Source: Williamsia sp. (lineage in GTDB: Bacteria > Bacteroidota > Bacteroidia > Chitinophagales > Chitinophagaceae). From it: DNA of 64,000 nt. The notes under the pieces are model-generated. The model saw nothing but the letters and a program-made list of their open reading frames with translations. It was not told the origin of the DNA and did no database searches. Below are positions 24,118 through 31,804 of this stretch, in pieces. A program made the position numbers and the translations under genes. Within the stretch, counting starts at the first letter, position 1; each line of letters begins with the position of its first letter. The stretch covers positions 26,246 through 90,245 of the forward strand of contig JADCRZ010000026.1 of the NCBI GenBank assembly GCA_015069695.1, in the 5' to 3' direction.

Positions 24118-24758
24118 AGAAATAAGGTTGTAAATCTGCCAGAAAAATGATCGGAACTATTCCGAAGGAAGCAAAGTGGCGATCAGGCGGTTGTTACCGG
24201 ACATGTTTTGAATCGGCCCTGAAAACAAAATAATTTATGTCGATGTCCCGAAAGCCGCCTAAATCATTTATAGCCGCTCATAAAAGCGCAGGGAAATGCA
24301 GCATTTTGTCTTATGAATGAAAACGGCCAAAGCAGATTTTAAAAGGGGCTTAAATGGATAAGAAGAATAGATGTGGTTCATAAAACGCTTTTTTACTGCG
24401 TGGTCTACAATAATACCCGGTCGTAGGTAGGATTAAGCTTAAGCACGAAGGGATTGTAGATGCATCAAGATGTAATCTGCTGAAAACGATATATATGAGT
24501 ATAAACTGTTTTACAGATGGAAGGCAGAAAAACTAATATTGCGCCGAACTCGAATGCTGTCTGAAAAAATTACTCAATCTTGATGATCGAGTTCAAGTTA
24601 AGAAAATTTTCTCGCCGACGAATTATTATTTTGATTTTAATTTGAGCTATAGTTTCGTGTGTCCGTTTTTTCTATACTTTAAAGGCCTTCACGCTGCTCA
24701 TTCTCCGCAACATTCAAGAGCGACTTTAGCAGAGTGGTCTATTGATTTTTTTAATGCC
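24118..24758. other. Gene-free stretch upstream of the RHS gene
   Basis: This 640-bp stretch presumably contains the RHS promoter on the reverse strand. I see no credible reading frame, tRNA or strong repeat. Composition drops from GC-rich near 24200 to AT-rich after 24350. Confidence 0.5.
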
Positions 24759-25130
24759 TTATCCATTATCAGCATCCAAACTATTAATTACTGCTTCTTT
24801 TTCCATCTGAGTTTTCTTTGCTTTTTCTATGGGCAAGGCATTTCTATAAGCACGGTCTGCTATTATAACACTTTCCTGCCACGTCGATTTTGAAAGTCTT
24901 CTCAATTGATCTTTGAATGCCGAGTAGTCGAGCAAGTAGACGTGTATTATCCTGCTTCGATTGCTTGGCTGCATAATTTGTGTCAATACCCAATCTGGCT
25001 GGCTGGCCTTGACGTCTTCGATGCGCTTGAAACTTGAACTGTGCTTAGTGGTCTTTTCCTCTCCAATGAAAATCAGCGTGAACCTGGTATTTCTCTCCAT
25101 GTCGGTTCTTTGGGTTGTATCGGAAAGCAT
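24759..25130 (-). CDS. Uncharacterised ~123-aa protein
   Basis: An ATG at 25130 gives about 123 residues; TTG or GTG starts a few codons upstream and an ATG at 25100 are alternatives. The protein is soluble and basic, with FTLIFIGEEKTTKHSSS, SRIIHVYLLDYSAFKDQLRR and a Lys/Glu-rich end (KAKKTQMEKEAVI). No family is recognised. The base composition and residue mix look like a real gene, but support is modest. Confidence 0.45.
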   Translation of the reverse strand: MLSDTTQRTDMERNTRFTLIFIGEEKTTKHSSSFKRIEDVKASQPDWVLTQIMQPSNRSRIIHVYLLDYSAFKDQLRRLSKSTWQESVIIADRAYRNALPIEKAKKTQMEKEAVINSLDADNG

Positions 25131-25145
25131 TTCTACTTGCACCAA

Positions 25146-25545
25146 TCAGCCGTTTCCGATAAGCAGTTTTCCAAGCCGCAAAATGATCTTTCCAGTTGAC
25201 GGCAAATACCCCATAAATGGGGTTCTAAGAGTAAATCCTTAGTAAAAAGAGTAACATGCTTTAGTTATTTCTAGGTGATTTCAGGAAACGCCCGCTTGAA
25301 AATGCATAAAACCGCTGCATTCTTTTTCCTCGCTCAGGCATTATGAGACAAGGAGAAGTTTCTGCTCTTTGTAATATCTTATTCTCTGACAACGTTCTAA
25401 AAAATGGGCGCATGGGAAAGCTGGCAATTTTGTATGAAAATCACATGCGCCGACAATGACCGTTGTCGCTTTTTTCAAGTTGGAATTTTAGATGGATTAC
25501 GGGTGACAATTTCCTTAAATTTAGAATGCAACAATCAAAAGCAGC
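25146..25545. other. Gene-free stretch upstream of the SRAP-like gene
   Basis: It contains the left copy of a 20-bp repeat (25206-25225, within a palindrome ACCCCAT-AA-ATGGGGT) and presumably the SRAP promoter. I see no credible gene in it. Confidence 0.5.
25206..25225 (+). repeat. Left copy of a 20-bp repeat flanking the SRAP-like gene
   Basis: This copy matches 26371-26390 at 18 of 20 positions (ATACCC-C/G-ATAA-A/G-TGGGGTTC). It also forms a perfect 7-bp inverted repeat with a 2-nt spacer. Confidence 0.5.
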
Positions 25546-26334
25546 ATGCAGTACGAGGTGTCTTTCGCCGCCGACTTCAAGAATCTGACGAGCTACTTCC
25601 CCGAGTCCGAGGCAGATAGCCGTTTTTGCAATGGCTTTCATTCAAGTTGGATTGCCGAGAAGAATTGTGGCAAGCAGCCAATCAACTTCCTGAATCCGGC
25701 CACAGGGGGACAGACCTGGCGCTTCATGGAATGGGGCTGCCTGCCATTCAACTCGACCGATCCACTTATCTCGTCCAGGAGATGGACATTCATGCTTCAC
25801 ACCCCGGCAGAACGTATTTTTGGCGACGTTAAAAGCTACTGGCACAGAATACGCGATCAGCGCTGCCTGATACCTGCTAACGGCTTTTATATACAAGGAA
25901 CGGTGCAAAACATGCAGCACGAAGTTCCATACTTCCTGCATGTTCCCGACCAACCGGTCTTCTTCTTGCCGGTACTGTATTCGACAGACGAGGCTCTCGA
26001 CATGACAACTGGCCAGAAAACCCAACGCTGGGTATTTACAATGATCAGCAAGCCTGCCGACTGTCTGGCAAAGCATCTGGACTGCGATCAGGAAAAATCT
26101 ACCACCATGCCCTTGCTGCTGCCCTTCTCCTTATCGCGCCATTGGCTTGACCATGACCTGAATGAAGCCGATTACAGGTCTATCCTGGATTTTGAAATGT
26201 CATCCGAAGCATTGCAGGCATGGCCCATCTATAGTACGCAGCAGGAAGAACAAAGGCCGGATAACAAGGAAAAGAACGAACGGTTCGATTGGGAAAAACA
26301 TGCCGCCGTTAACGTCGGGACGGCAATTTTTTAG
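25546..26334 (+). CDS. SRAP-family (YedK/HMCES-like) protein lacking catalytic residues
   Basis: This 262-residue protein follows the Bacteroidota SRAP pattern along its length: the opening MQYEVSFAADF, FMEWGCLP, SRRWTF, KSYWHRIRDQRCLIPANGFY, PVFFLPVLY and the ending LDFEMSSEALQAWPI. Active SRAP proteins start MC, with Cys2 forming a covalent bond to abasic sites in single-stranded DNA, and also use an NAR asparagine, a GFYE/GIFE glutamate and an HRMP histidine. Here those are Gln2, HTP, GFYI and TTMP: all four are replaced. The fold and DNA binding may remain, but crosslinking chemistry is not expected. The gene is otherwise intact. Confidence 0.85.
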   Translation: MQYEVSFAADFKNLTSYFPESEADSRFCNGFHSSWIAEKNCGKQPINFLNPATGGQTWRFMEWGCLPFNSTDPLISSRRWTFMLHTPAERIFGDVKSYWHRIRDQRCLIPANGFYIQGTVQNMQHEVPYFLHVPDQPVFFLPVLYSTDEALDMTTGQKTQRWVFTMISKPADCLAKHLDCDQEKSTTMPLLLPFSLSRHWLDHDLNEADYRSILDFEMSSEALQAWPIYSTQQEEQRPDNKEKNERFDWEKHAAVNVGTAIF

Positions 26335-26370
26335 CTATGCCGGTAAACCGGGTGACTTGCTATGGTCAAA

Positions 26371-26390
26371 ATACCCGATAAGTGGGGTTC
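26371..26390 (+). repeat. Right copy of a 20-bp repeat flanking the SRAP-like gene
   Basis: This copy matches 25206-25225 with two differences. The inverted symmetry seen in the left copy is partly lost here. Confidence 0.5.
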
Positions 26391-26493
26391 GATGCCGTTG
26401 GATGCCTGAGTAATTTTATGCCGGCTATAGATGCGTTTCGGCCCGTTGAAAGGATTGAGACGCGTGCCCGCATGAGCTTTCAAAATAATCAGA

Positions 26494-26751
26494 ATGCATC
26501 CGGTATTGGAGGAAGATTGGAAGGACTATGACCAGCGTAAGGCAAGAAATGGTCGCAACGTTACGAAAGTGGCCTGTGAGGAGGCATGGGAAACAAATTA
26601 CATTGTCGATAAATTGCAAAAGCATTTTCCCGACAAGAGTGATTTAGCGATTCGCTGTGCGATCAGGCGATGTTGCGAGGCCATGGAGGCGCCGAGGCCG
26701 AGAGAGGATTTTATTGAATGTATTATCGACAAGCTGGCCTCTTGGCCTTGA
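26494..26751 (+). CDS. Conserved-looking 85-aa protein
   Basis: A small soluble protein with several Cys and charged helices (VTKVACEEAWETNYIVDKLQ and LAIRCAIRRCCEAMEAPRPR). Short proteins of this kind, ending in a PRPR...F.CI..KL pattern, occur repeatedly in Chitinophagaceae-type genomes as far as I recall, without an assigned function. It lies downstream of the SRAP-like gene in the same direction. Confidence 0.55.
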   Translation: MHPVLEEDWKDYDQRKARNGRNVTKVACEEAWETNYIVDKLQKHFPDKSDLAIRCAIRRCCEAMEAPRPREDFIECIIDKLASWP

Positions 26752-26830
26752 GCGTGATTAAAAAGTGGTGCTGATTTGGCAAGGGAATCATGGGCCTGAG
26801 GGGTTTGAAAGGGTGCTCATACCTGTCCGA

Positions 26831-26847
26831 TACATACAGTGTATGTA
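26831..26847. promoter_or_regulatory. Palindrome, candidate operator
   Basis: TACATAC-AGT-GTATGTA is a perfect 7-bp inverted repeat with a 3-nt spacer, 21 bp before the start codon at 26869. It could bind a dimeric regulator. Confidence 0.4.
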
Positions 26848-26868
26848 GGATTTTGCAAAACGGCAGAA

Positions 26869-27126
26869 ATGAGTAATTTTGCTTTTCCATTCATGCAAAC
26901 TTTCTTATCCCTAAGCAAAGAAGCTCAATATGAGCTGCTTACCCAATTGGGTGAGATTATCATCAATTCCAGACAGGGGTATATGACTACAGAGATTTAC
27001 AAGTTAAAAGGTTTCTTCGTGAAAGTGACTGAAAATGATAACGGAACGAAAAAGATCGAGGCTTTGCCAGACCTGGATAATCTTCAGCTAAACGAGATAA
27101 ACCCTCAAGCATGCCTGGATGATTGA
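26869..27126 (+). CDS. Uncharacterised 85-aa protein
   Basis: I chose the ATG at 26869 (MSNFAFPFMQTF) because the longer GTG-started version would begin inside the palindrome. The protein is small and soluble (FLSLSKEAQYELLTQLGEII, FFVKVTENDNGTKKIEAL), with no recognised domain. Its 3' end overlaps the convergent 88-aa gene by 22 bp. Confidence 0.5.
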   Translation: MSNFAFPFMQTFLSLSKEAQYELLTQLGEIIINSRQGYMTTEIYKLKGFFVKVTENDNGTKKIEALPDLDNLQLNEINPQACLDD

Positions 27127-27371
27127 AAATTCATTTTCCGGTCGATCATAGCAACGATGACAGGCACCATCTCTTTTACCCATCCAGGAACGTTTTGTGT
27201 AATATTTTGCCAGGTATTGTTCGTTTTCTTACACAAAACTACTTCACTGGTTGTTCCGTCTATAACGCTGACATTGAAATGGAAGCATCCCTGGTCATCG
27301 TCCTCCCTTCTTACATAGAGACAGACTTCTTTCCCGTGAAAGTTCATGAACTCTGTGAATCGTCTGAGCAT
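27105..27371 (-). CDS. Uncharacterised 88-aa protein
   Basis: A small soluble protein with beta-type segments (KEVCLYVRREDDDQGCFHFN, VSVIDGTTSEVVLCKK) and a helical end (EMVPVIVAMIDRKMNF). No family is recognised. It is convergent with the gene at 26869, with a short tail-to-tail overlap. Confidence 0.45.
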   Translation of the reverse strand: MLRRFTEFMNFHGKEVCLYVRREDDDQGCFHFNVSVIDGTTSEVVLCKKTNNTWQNITQNVPGWVKEMVPVIVAMIDRKMNFQSSRHA

Positions 27372-27482
27372 ACCCCTTTTTTGATGAAAGATTACAACAT
27401 CGTACCAAACTCATCAGGGCTATTCTAAATATTTTTTGCTTTTTGTTTGTCTAATGAAAACTCTATAGAGGGCAGTCCATAT

Positions 27483-27507
27483 AAAAAAGCCCTGCGGATC
27501 AGGGCTT
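27483..27507 (-). terminator. Terminator after ardC
   Basis: Perfect 8-bp arms AAGCCCTG/CAGGGCTT with a 5-nt loop. On the reverse strand they are followed by a U-tract (AAAAAA at 27483-27488 on the plus strand). It lies about 30 bp past the ardC stop. Confidence 0.85.
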
Positions 27508-27536
27508 CCTTGTAGTTATTGAATGAAGAGCAAGTC

Positions 27537-28448
27537 TCAGGGTTGCAGTCCTTTAAGATAATCGACAGCCTTAGACGCCTGACTGGCCGCTGAGATGATG
27601 TAGCAACCATCGTTTCTCAACACTTCCAGCCAGTGGCTGATATATGAGGCACGATCCAGCGAAGGCGTGAGACTAATGCCCAGTTCGGCACAAAGGAATG
27701 CTGCACCTAGTTCGGCGATGAGTTCTTCTGTTGCGTAATTCTGGTCACCGAATTTCTTGCCTTTGGTTCTGTCGAGACGGTTTGCACTGCCGCTCCAGTG
27801 GATCAGTTCGTGGCTGAGCACCGCGTAATAGCTTTCTGTGGCTGTGCTCCATGATCGATCGACAAAGGCTTTCTTCAAAGGCATGTTGATCTTGTCCTCC
27901 GACCGGTTGTAATGAGCCGAATAGCCGTTATGCTCAATGATGGCTTTGGTGTTACCGATGAAAGCTTCGACGTGCTCGAGCCGCTCGACCAATGACACGG
28001 GGTTTTCTTCCTGCTTGGTTTCTTCGGGTGCATAGCTTTCCAACTGGCAGCGATTGAACACGAACGACGATTTCAGGAATGGTATTTTCTCGATTTCGCC
28101 GTCGACTTCTTTTTCGATGGTATCGTAATAAACGATCAGGGTGCCTTTTTCGCCCTTGTTGATCCGTTCTCCTTTTTGCGACCATTGCTTGAAGCTCGCC
28201 CATTCCTGCGTCGTCAATCCCTTGTTCATCGCCGATCCCCATAAGAGCAGGATGTTGATGCCGCGGTAATGATTACCGGTGACGAAGTTTTTGGGAATGT
28301 CCATGAAAAGCTGGTCTTTTCCGATCCAAGGCTTCTGCCAGGGAACCGTTCCGGCTTCGAGTTGTTTGATGATGGTGTCGGTGATCTGCTGGTAGAGGTC
28401 GTTCCGGTTTTGCTTGAACTCGATTTTGTTTTGAGAAGCGTTTTGCAT
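27537..28448 (-). CDS. ardC: ArdC-like antirestriction protein
   Basis: This 303-residue protein has the two-domain ArdC layout. An N-terminal ssDNA-binding domain carries DLYQQITDTIIKQLEAGTVP and WQKPW; a C-terminal zincin-like metallopeptidase domain has HELIHWSGS near residue 213 and the supporting EELIAELGAAF near 243. ArdC proteins bind incoming single-stranded DNA and protect it from restriction in the recipient. The start codon and leader lie within the left arm of a large palindrome (28441-28650), and a strong terminator follows. It is downstream of primase and radC on the same strand, a typical leading-region set. Confidence 0.92.
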   Translation of the reverse strand: MQNASQNKIEFKQNRNDLYQQITDTIIKQLEAGTVPWQKPWIGKDQLFMDIPKNFVTGNHYRGINILLLWGSAMNKGLTTQEWASFKQWSQKGERINKGEKGTLIVYYDTIEKEVDGEIEKIPFLKSSFVFNRCQLESYAPEETKQEENPVSLVERLEHVEAFIGNTKAIIEHNGYSAHYNRSEDKINMPLKKAFVDRSWSTATESYYAVLSHELIHWSGSANRLDRTKGKKFGDQNYATEELIAELGAAFLCAELGISLTPSLDRASYISHWLEVLRNDGCYIISAASQASKAVDYLKGLQP

Positions 28449-28650
28449 GATGTCCCTTCCTGTATGGGGTTGATGGTTGCAGGGATGGAAAAACCGGCGG
28501 CACCAGCGGCGGAACCTGGTGGAATTTTGGGCAGGGCGGGGAGCTTTTTGCTTTAAAAAGCGGCGAAAATTCTAATAGGTGGAGGAGCGCCGCCGGTTAA
28601 ATCCCTGGCGACAACCATCGGCTCCATCCTTGCAGGAAGGGACTGCAAAA
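28441..28650. repeat. ~210-bp interrupted palindrome over the ardC start and leader
   Basis: Nested perfect arms pair in order: 28441-28447 with 28644-28650 (TTTTGCA/TGCAAAA), 28452-28462 with 28633-28643 (11 bp), 28472-28479 with 28612-28619, 28480-28486 with 28601-28607, 28492-28501 with 28589-28598 (10 bp), and a tip GCTTTTT/AAAAAGC at 28543-28549 and 28555-28561. The single strand should fold into one long stem-loop. The right arm is an inverted copy of the ardC leader and first codons, with the ATG changed to CTG. It may be a single-strand-specific promoter or origin. Confidence 0.75.
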
Positions 28651-28695
28651 CTTCGGCATCAAACGAGTTCAATAAACGCGGAATGCCTGCCCTTG

Positions 28696-29160
28696 TCAGA
28701 AATGCAAACCCTCGTCGGCAAAAGAGTAATAGGAGAACGGTGTCACGATCAGATGATCCAGGACAGAAACGTCCAGCAGGGCACTCCCATCCTTCAACTT
28801 CTTCGTCAGGTCGATATCCGCCTGGCTCGGCTGCAAACTGCCGGAGGGATGGTTATGGGCGAGGATGACGCTGGTGGCGCGGGCCTTGAGTACGGTGGCA
28901 AAAATGATTTTCGGATCGACGATGCAGGCGGAAATGCCCCCGCTCGAAATATCGGAGATACCAAGACAAGAATGGCCGCGATCGAGAAGCATGATCTTGA
29001 ACTGTTCCACCAGTTCGATCCTGTTCATGTCCCATGCCTGCAAAAGCAAGCCGTAAGCAGAAAGGGAATCGGCGAGCTTGGGCCGGTCTTCGGGTCTGCG
29101 CTTGTTCCTGTACACCAATTCCACTTCGGTCACGGCGAACTGCGATGAGATGTCGTCCAT
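28696..29160 (-). CDS. radC: RadC-family JAB/MPN domain protein
   Basis: This 154-residue protein is the JAB domain of RadC, without the N-terminal helix-hairpin-helix part of chromosomal RadC. It has the metal-binding motif AHNHPSGSLQPSQADID near residues 101-117, preceded by GISACIVDPKIIFATVL, and ends YYSFADEG. Such short RadC proteins (YeeS-type) are very common on plasmids and integrative elements; their biochemical role is unsettled. It starts 8 bp after the primase stop and has an AGGAG site 5 nt before the ATG. Confidence 0.92.
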   Translation of the reverse strand: MDDISSQFAVTEVELVYRNKRRPEDRPKLADSLSAYGLLLQAWDMNRIELVEQFKIMLLDRGHSCLGISDISSGGISACIVDPKIIFATVLKARATSVILAHNHPSGSLQPSQADIDLTKKLKDGSALLDVSVLDHLIVTPFSYYSFADEGLHF

Positions 29161-29165
29161 ATCAG

Positions 29166-29170
29166 CTCCT
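29166..29170 (-). promoter_or_regulatory. Shine-Dalgarno site of radC
   Basis: AGGAG on the reverse strand, 5 nt before the ATG at 29160. Confidence 0.65.
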
Positions 29171-30077
29171 ATAAAGAAAGGCCGAGCTTGGCCATGCGCC
29201 AGGCATTCAAGTCTTTATGCGGTGCGTAGATCGCGTTCATGGGCCGGTGCTGCAGGCAGTCCTGCGTCTTGCAGAATTCGCCCAGAATATTCGTTGCGCT
29301 CTCGCCGGCCTTGTCGTTGTCCAGCCAGGCATAGGCGATGCGGTAGCCGTAATTCTGGATGTAAGGCGTGGCTTTTTTCAGACAGGATAAGGAATGCAGG
29401 ATGATGCAGTCGTCTTCGAAACGTTCGCCGCCCCTTTCTGCGGCGATGGACAAGTAATCGAAGCTGCCTTCGAACAGATTGATCCCTTCAGGCTTAGGCT
29501 TGGTGCCGCGAATGAAGGTGATGGATTTGTGGCCGACCGAACCCTTGAAAAACGGGTTCCTGATTTCGTAGCCCTCATCTTCATTCGGCATGCCGAGGGC
29601 AAAAAAGGTTTTATTCGTTTCCGTATTGAGAACACGCACTTCCTTTAAATATTGCTGGCCAATCTTGAGAGGAATGCCGCGCTTGTCCAGATATTGCATG
29701 AGCGCCGGGTGCTCAATTTTTTTCTTGTCTCGCAAGATCAGCTTGGCTTCTTCTTTGGTGCAATCGACGGTTCGGGATGGAATAAGATTTGGAACACTGC
29801 CGGTCATGTTTTTCAGCCAGCGCAAAGCATCCGGCACCAGGCAAGCCTCACGCTGGCTTTCCAGGTAGGCACAGGCAAAACCGATGACGGAGCCCCCTCT
29901 GCCCGTTCCGTGGTCATACCAGAGGTTTTTGAGATTGTGGACATGAAAGCTGGGCGTCCGCTCCGCTCGCAAAGGGGAGAGGTAAATAGAACGATGCGGT
30001 TTCACCTGGATGGGGGAATAACCGATTTTCTCTAAAATCAGGGCGAGCGGGATCATTCTCGCCTGTTCGATGTTCAT
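29169..30077 (-). CDS. Toprim-domain primase of mobile-element type
   Basis: This 302-residue protein has an N-terminal zinc-finger-like domain (YLSPLRAERTPSFHV, then LWYDHGTGRGGSVI) in which the cysteines of the classical CHC2 finger are replaced, as is usual in the Bacteroidota mobile-element subfamily. A toprim domain follows (INLFEGSFDYLSIA with the catalytic Glu, and YAWLDNDKAGE with the DxD). It would prime complementary-strand synthesis after transfer. It heads the primase-radC-(palindrome)-ardC set, with GGAG at 30085-30088 upstream of its ATG. Confidence 0.85.
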   Translation of the reverse strand: MNIEQARMIPLALILEKIGYSPIQVKPHRSIYLSPLRAERTPSFHVHNLKNLWYDHGTGRGGSVIGFACAYLESQREACLVPDALRWLKNMTGSVPNLIPSRTVDCTKEEAKLILRDKKKIEHPALMQYLDKRGIPLKIGQQYLKEVRVLNTETNKTFFALGMPNEDEGYEIRNPFFKGSVGHKSITFIRGTKPKPEGINLFEGSFDYLSIAAERGGERFEDDCIILHSLSCLKKATPYIQNYGYRIAYAWLDNDKAGESATNILGEFCKTQDCLQHRPMNAIYAPHKDLNAWRMAKLGLSL

Positions 30078-30141
30078 GGCGAATCTCCGATAAAAGAATG
30101 GATTTGGGCTAAAGCAGGAAAGCGGCGTTGCGGCGCAGCGC

Positions 30142-30324
30142 TTACTTGGCTTTCAACTGGCTTTCGAGGAACTGGTCGAGAAAGCACTGGCGATAACGCA
30201 CCGACCTGCCGATCTTGAGCGGCTTCAAATCATAGCGTTTCGTGCAATCCCAGACGGCCAGGGTCGCCGGTGAGACGCTCAAATATTTTGCCGCCGTTTT
30301 ACGATCCATCAATGGCTTGTCCAT
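30142..30324 (-). CDS. Excisionase-like helix-turn-helix protein (AlpA/Xis type)
   Basis: Started at the ATG at 30324, 5 nt after a clear AAGGAG site, the protein has 60 residues. It contains DRKTAAKYLSVSPATLAVWD and PLKIGRSVRYRQCFLDQFL, the winged-helix layout of small excisionases and AlpA regulators. It likely controls excision or integrase expression. The primase operon begins about 65 bp downstream in the same direction. Confidence 0.85.
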   Translation of the reverse strand: MDKPLMDRKTAAKYLSVSPATLAVWDCTKRYDLKPLKIGRSVRYRQCFLDQFLESQLKAK

Positions 30325-30329
30325 CAGCA

Positions 30330-30335
30330 CTCCTT
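30330..30335 (-). promoter_or_regulatory. Shine-Dalgarno site of the excisionase-like gene
   Basis: AAGGAG on the reverse strand, 5 nt before the ATG at 30324. It decides the start over the GTG two codons upstream. Confidence 0.65.
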
Positions 30336-30720
30336 ATCTGGTTGGTGAGAACCAACCATAGGATGTCTTGATGATCAAATACAAAAAATCTGTAGTGATA
30401 TAAAGCAATTAATAAGCATAAATCACCATTAATTTGATTTTGTGAATTATGCTTTTCTATTTTTTTGCATATGAATTTTACGATCAGCTTGAGGCAAGGC
30501 TCATTGTTTAATTCGCAGAAAAATTCATGTCATTTGGGTTTTTATAACGAGCATTTCGTTTCTGATAAAAATCGGAACTGAAAGCGACACCGCAATCGCG
30601 ACTTTAAAGAAACAGCAATTGAAAGTTTTTACGACAATACCTGATGATTGGTTCAATGATGTGTCATGGGCACCAATATTTTTGGTAATGACAATTTTAC
30701 AATGTTATACTTTGCGTGAC
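30336..30720. other. Gene-free AT-rich stretch
   Basis: About 385 bp with no credible reading frame, RNA gene or strong repeat. It presumably holds the promoter of the excisionase-primase block on the reverse strand. Confidence 0.45.
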
Positions 30721-30966
30721 CTATTCAATCAGCGAAGCGGGAACCAGGTAAAATGATCCTACCTTGCGGATGACGTTTGCTTTCTCAGACTTATCGTAGG
30801 AGTAAGTTTGGCCTCGTTCCTTCACCACGCTTTCAGCTCGTTGTTTCTCTCGGAAAACACTTACAAATTCATATTCTCCAGGGCTGTCGCCATAATCGAA
30901 TATCCGGTTGTTTCGCAGAGGTATATAAACCTTGCGGCACTTCGTCATGATCAGATTTTTGTCCAT
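30721..30966 (-). CDS. Uncharacterised 81-aa protein
   Basis: Started at the ATG at 30966, which has AAGGAG 5 nt upstream. The protein is small and soluble (KCRKVYIPLRNNRIFDYGDS, YEFVSVFREKQRAESVVKER) and ends in GSFYLVPASLIE. No family is recognised. It is in the same orientation as the excisionase-like gene. Confidence 0.6.
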   Translation of the reverse strand: MDKNLIMTKCRKVYIPLRNNRIFDYGDSPGEYEFVSVFREKQRAESVVKERGQTYSYDKSEKANVIRKVGSFYLVPASLIE

Positions 30967-30971
30967 AAATG

Positions 30972-30977
30972 CTCCTT
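30972..30977 (-). promoter_or_regulatory. Shine-Dalgarno site of the 81-aa gene
   Basis: AAGGAG on the reverse strand, 5 nt before the ATG at 30966. Confidence 0.65.
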
Positions 30978-31204
30978 CCAATAATTTAGATTATTTGATT
31001 TGTAGATAGCATGTCAATTCCTATTTGGGAATTTATTCAGAAATGAATACACGGAAAACTGCTGACTTAGTCTCAATAATCCAAACGGATTGAAACATAA
31101 AACATTGATAGATAATTATTTAATAATTAGGTTTGCATGAATTTTAAATAATTCTTCTTGCATTTTAAGAGTAAAAATGCTAAATTTGCCTAATAGGAAG
31201 CGAC

Positions 31205-31804
31205 ATGACACGACTTAATGACCTAAAAAAACACCTGAAGAGGGGTCAAGTTTATCGTCGTACTGATTTAGCCCAGTGGTCTAAATCAGTCGATCGACAT
31301 ATCGAATACTTGGTCAAAGAAGGGACACTCCAAAAGCTATCTCAAGGGTTATATTATTTCCCCAAAGAAACGGCATTCGGTACGGTGCCTCCCCATGAGG
31401 AAGATTTGGTTCGCAGCTTTCTCAAGGATGATCGGTTTCTTCTCACCTCTTTAAATGCGTATAACAGTTTGCAAGTGGGCACAACGCAACTATACAACAC
31501 AAGAACGGTTTACAACCGCAAACGGCATGGCGAATTCAAATTGGGAAACAAGAGATTTGAGTTTCGGATAAAGCCTCATTTCCCCCGAAAAGCAACTGAA
31601 GAGTTTTTGCTGGTTGATCTTGTCAACAATCTGGAAACGCTTGCCGAAGACCGGCAGGAAGTTTTCAAGAATATCGCCTCCAAAATCAAAATGATGGATG
31701 CTAGAAAGCTCGAACGTTCCTTAAAAGAGTATGGCAGTGCCAAAGCAAAAAAGCTTCTCACGCCGTTATTGGAAAAATCTGGCTCTGGATCATATGTCTC
31801 TTAA
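31205..31804 (+). CDS. AbiEi-like (DUF6088) antitoxin
   Basis: This 199-residue protein begins with a winged-helix DNA-binding domain (LKRGQVYRRTDLAQWSKSVD, VKEGTLQKLSQGLYYFPK), the layout of AbiEi/DUF6088 antitoxins. A C-terminal domain has FLLTSLNAYNSLQVGTTQLY and FEFRIKPHFPRKATEEF. It overlaps the toxin gene by 11 bp. In this type IV toxin-antitoxin class the antitoxin represses the operon and counters the toxin without a stable complex. AGGAAG precedes the ATG. Confidence 0.88.
   Translation: MTRLNDLKKHLKRGQVYRRTDLAQWSKSVDRHIEYLVKEGTLQKLSQGLYYFPKETAFGTVPPHEEDLVRSFLKDDRFLLTSLNAYNSLQVGTTQLYNTRTVYNRKRHGEFKLGNKRFEFRIKPHFPRKATEEFLLVDLVNNLETLAEDRQEVFKNIASKIKMMDARKLERSLKEYGSAKAKKLLTPLLEKSGSGSYVS

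Noticed and set aside
28579..29148. A plus-strand 189-codon frame starting in the right arm of the ardC palindrome, as a divergent partner gene
   Set aside because: It runs antisense to radC, which has clear JAB motifs, and its own sequence shows no domain.
29169..30077. Missing zinc-finger cysteines in the primase as a sign of decay
   Set aside because: The Bacteroidota mobile-element primase subfamily normally has an SPFR/SPLR-type motif in place of the cysteines, and the toprim residues are intact.
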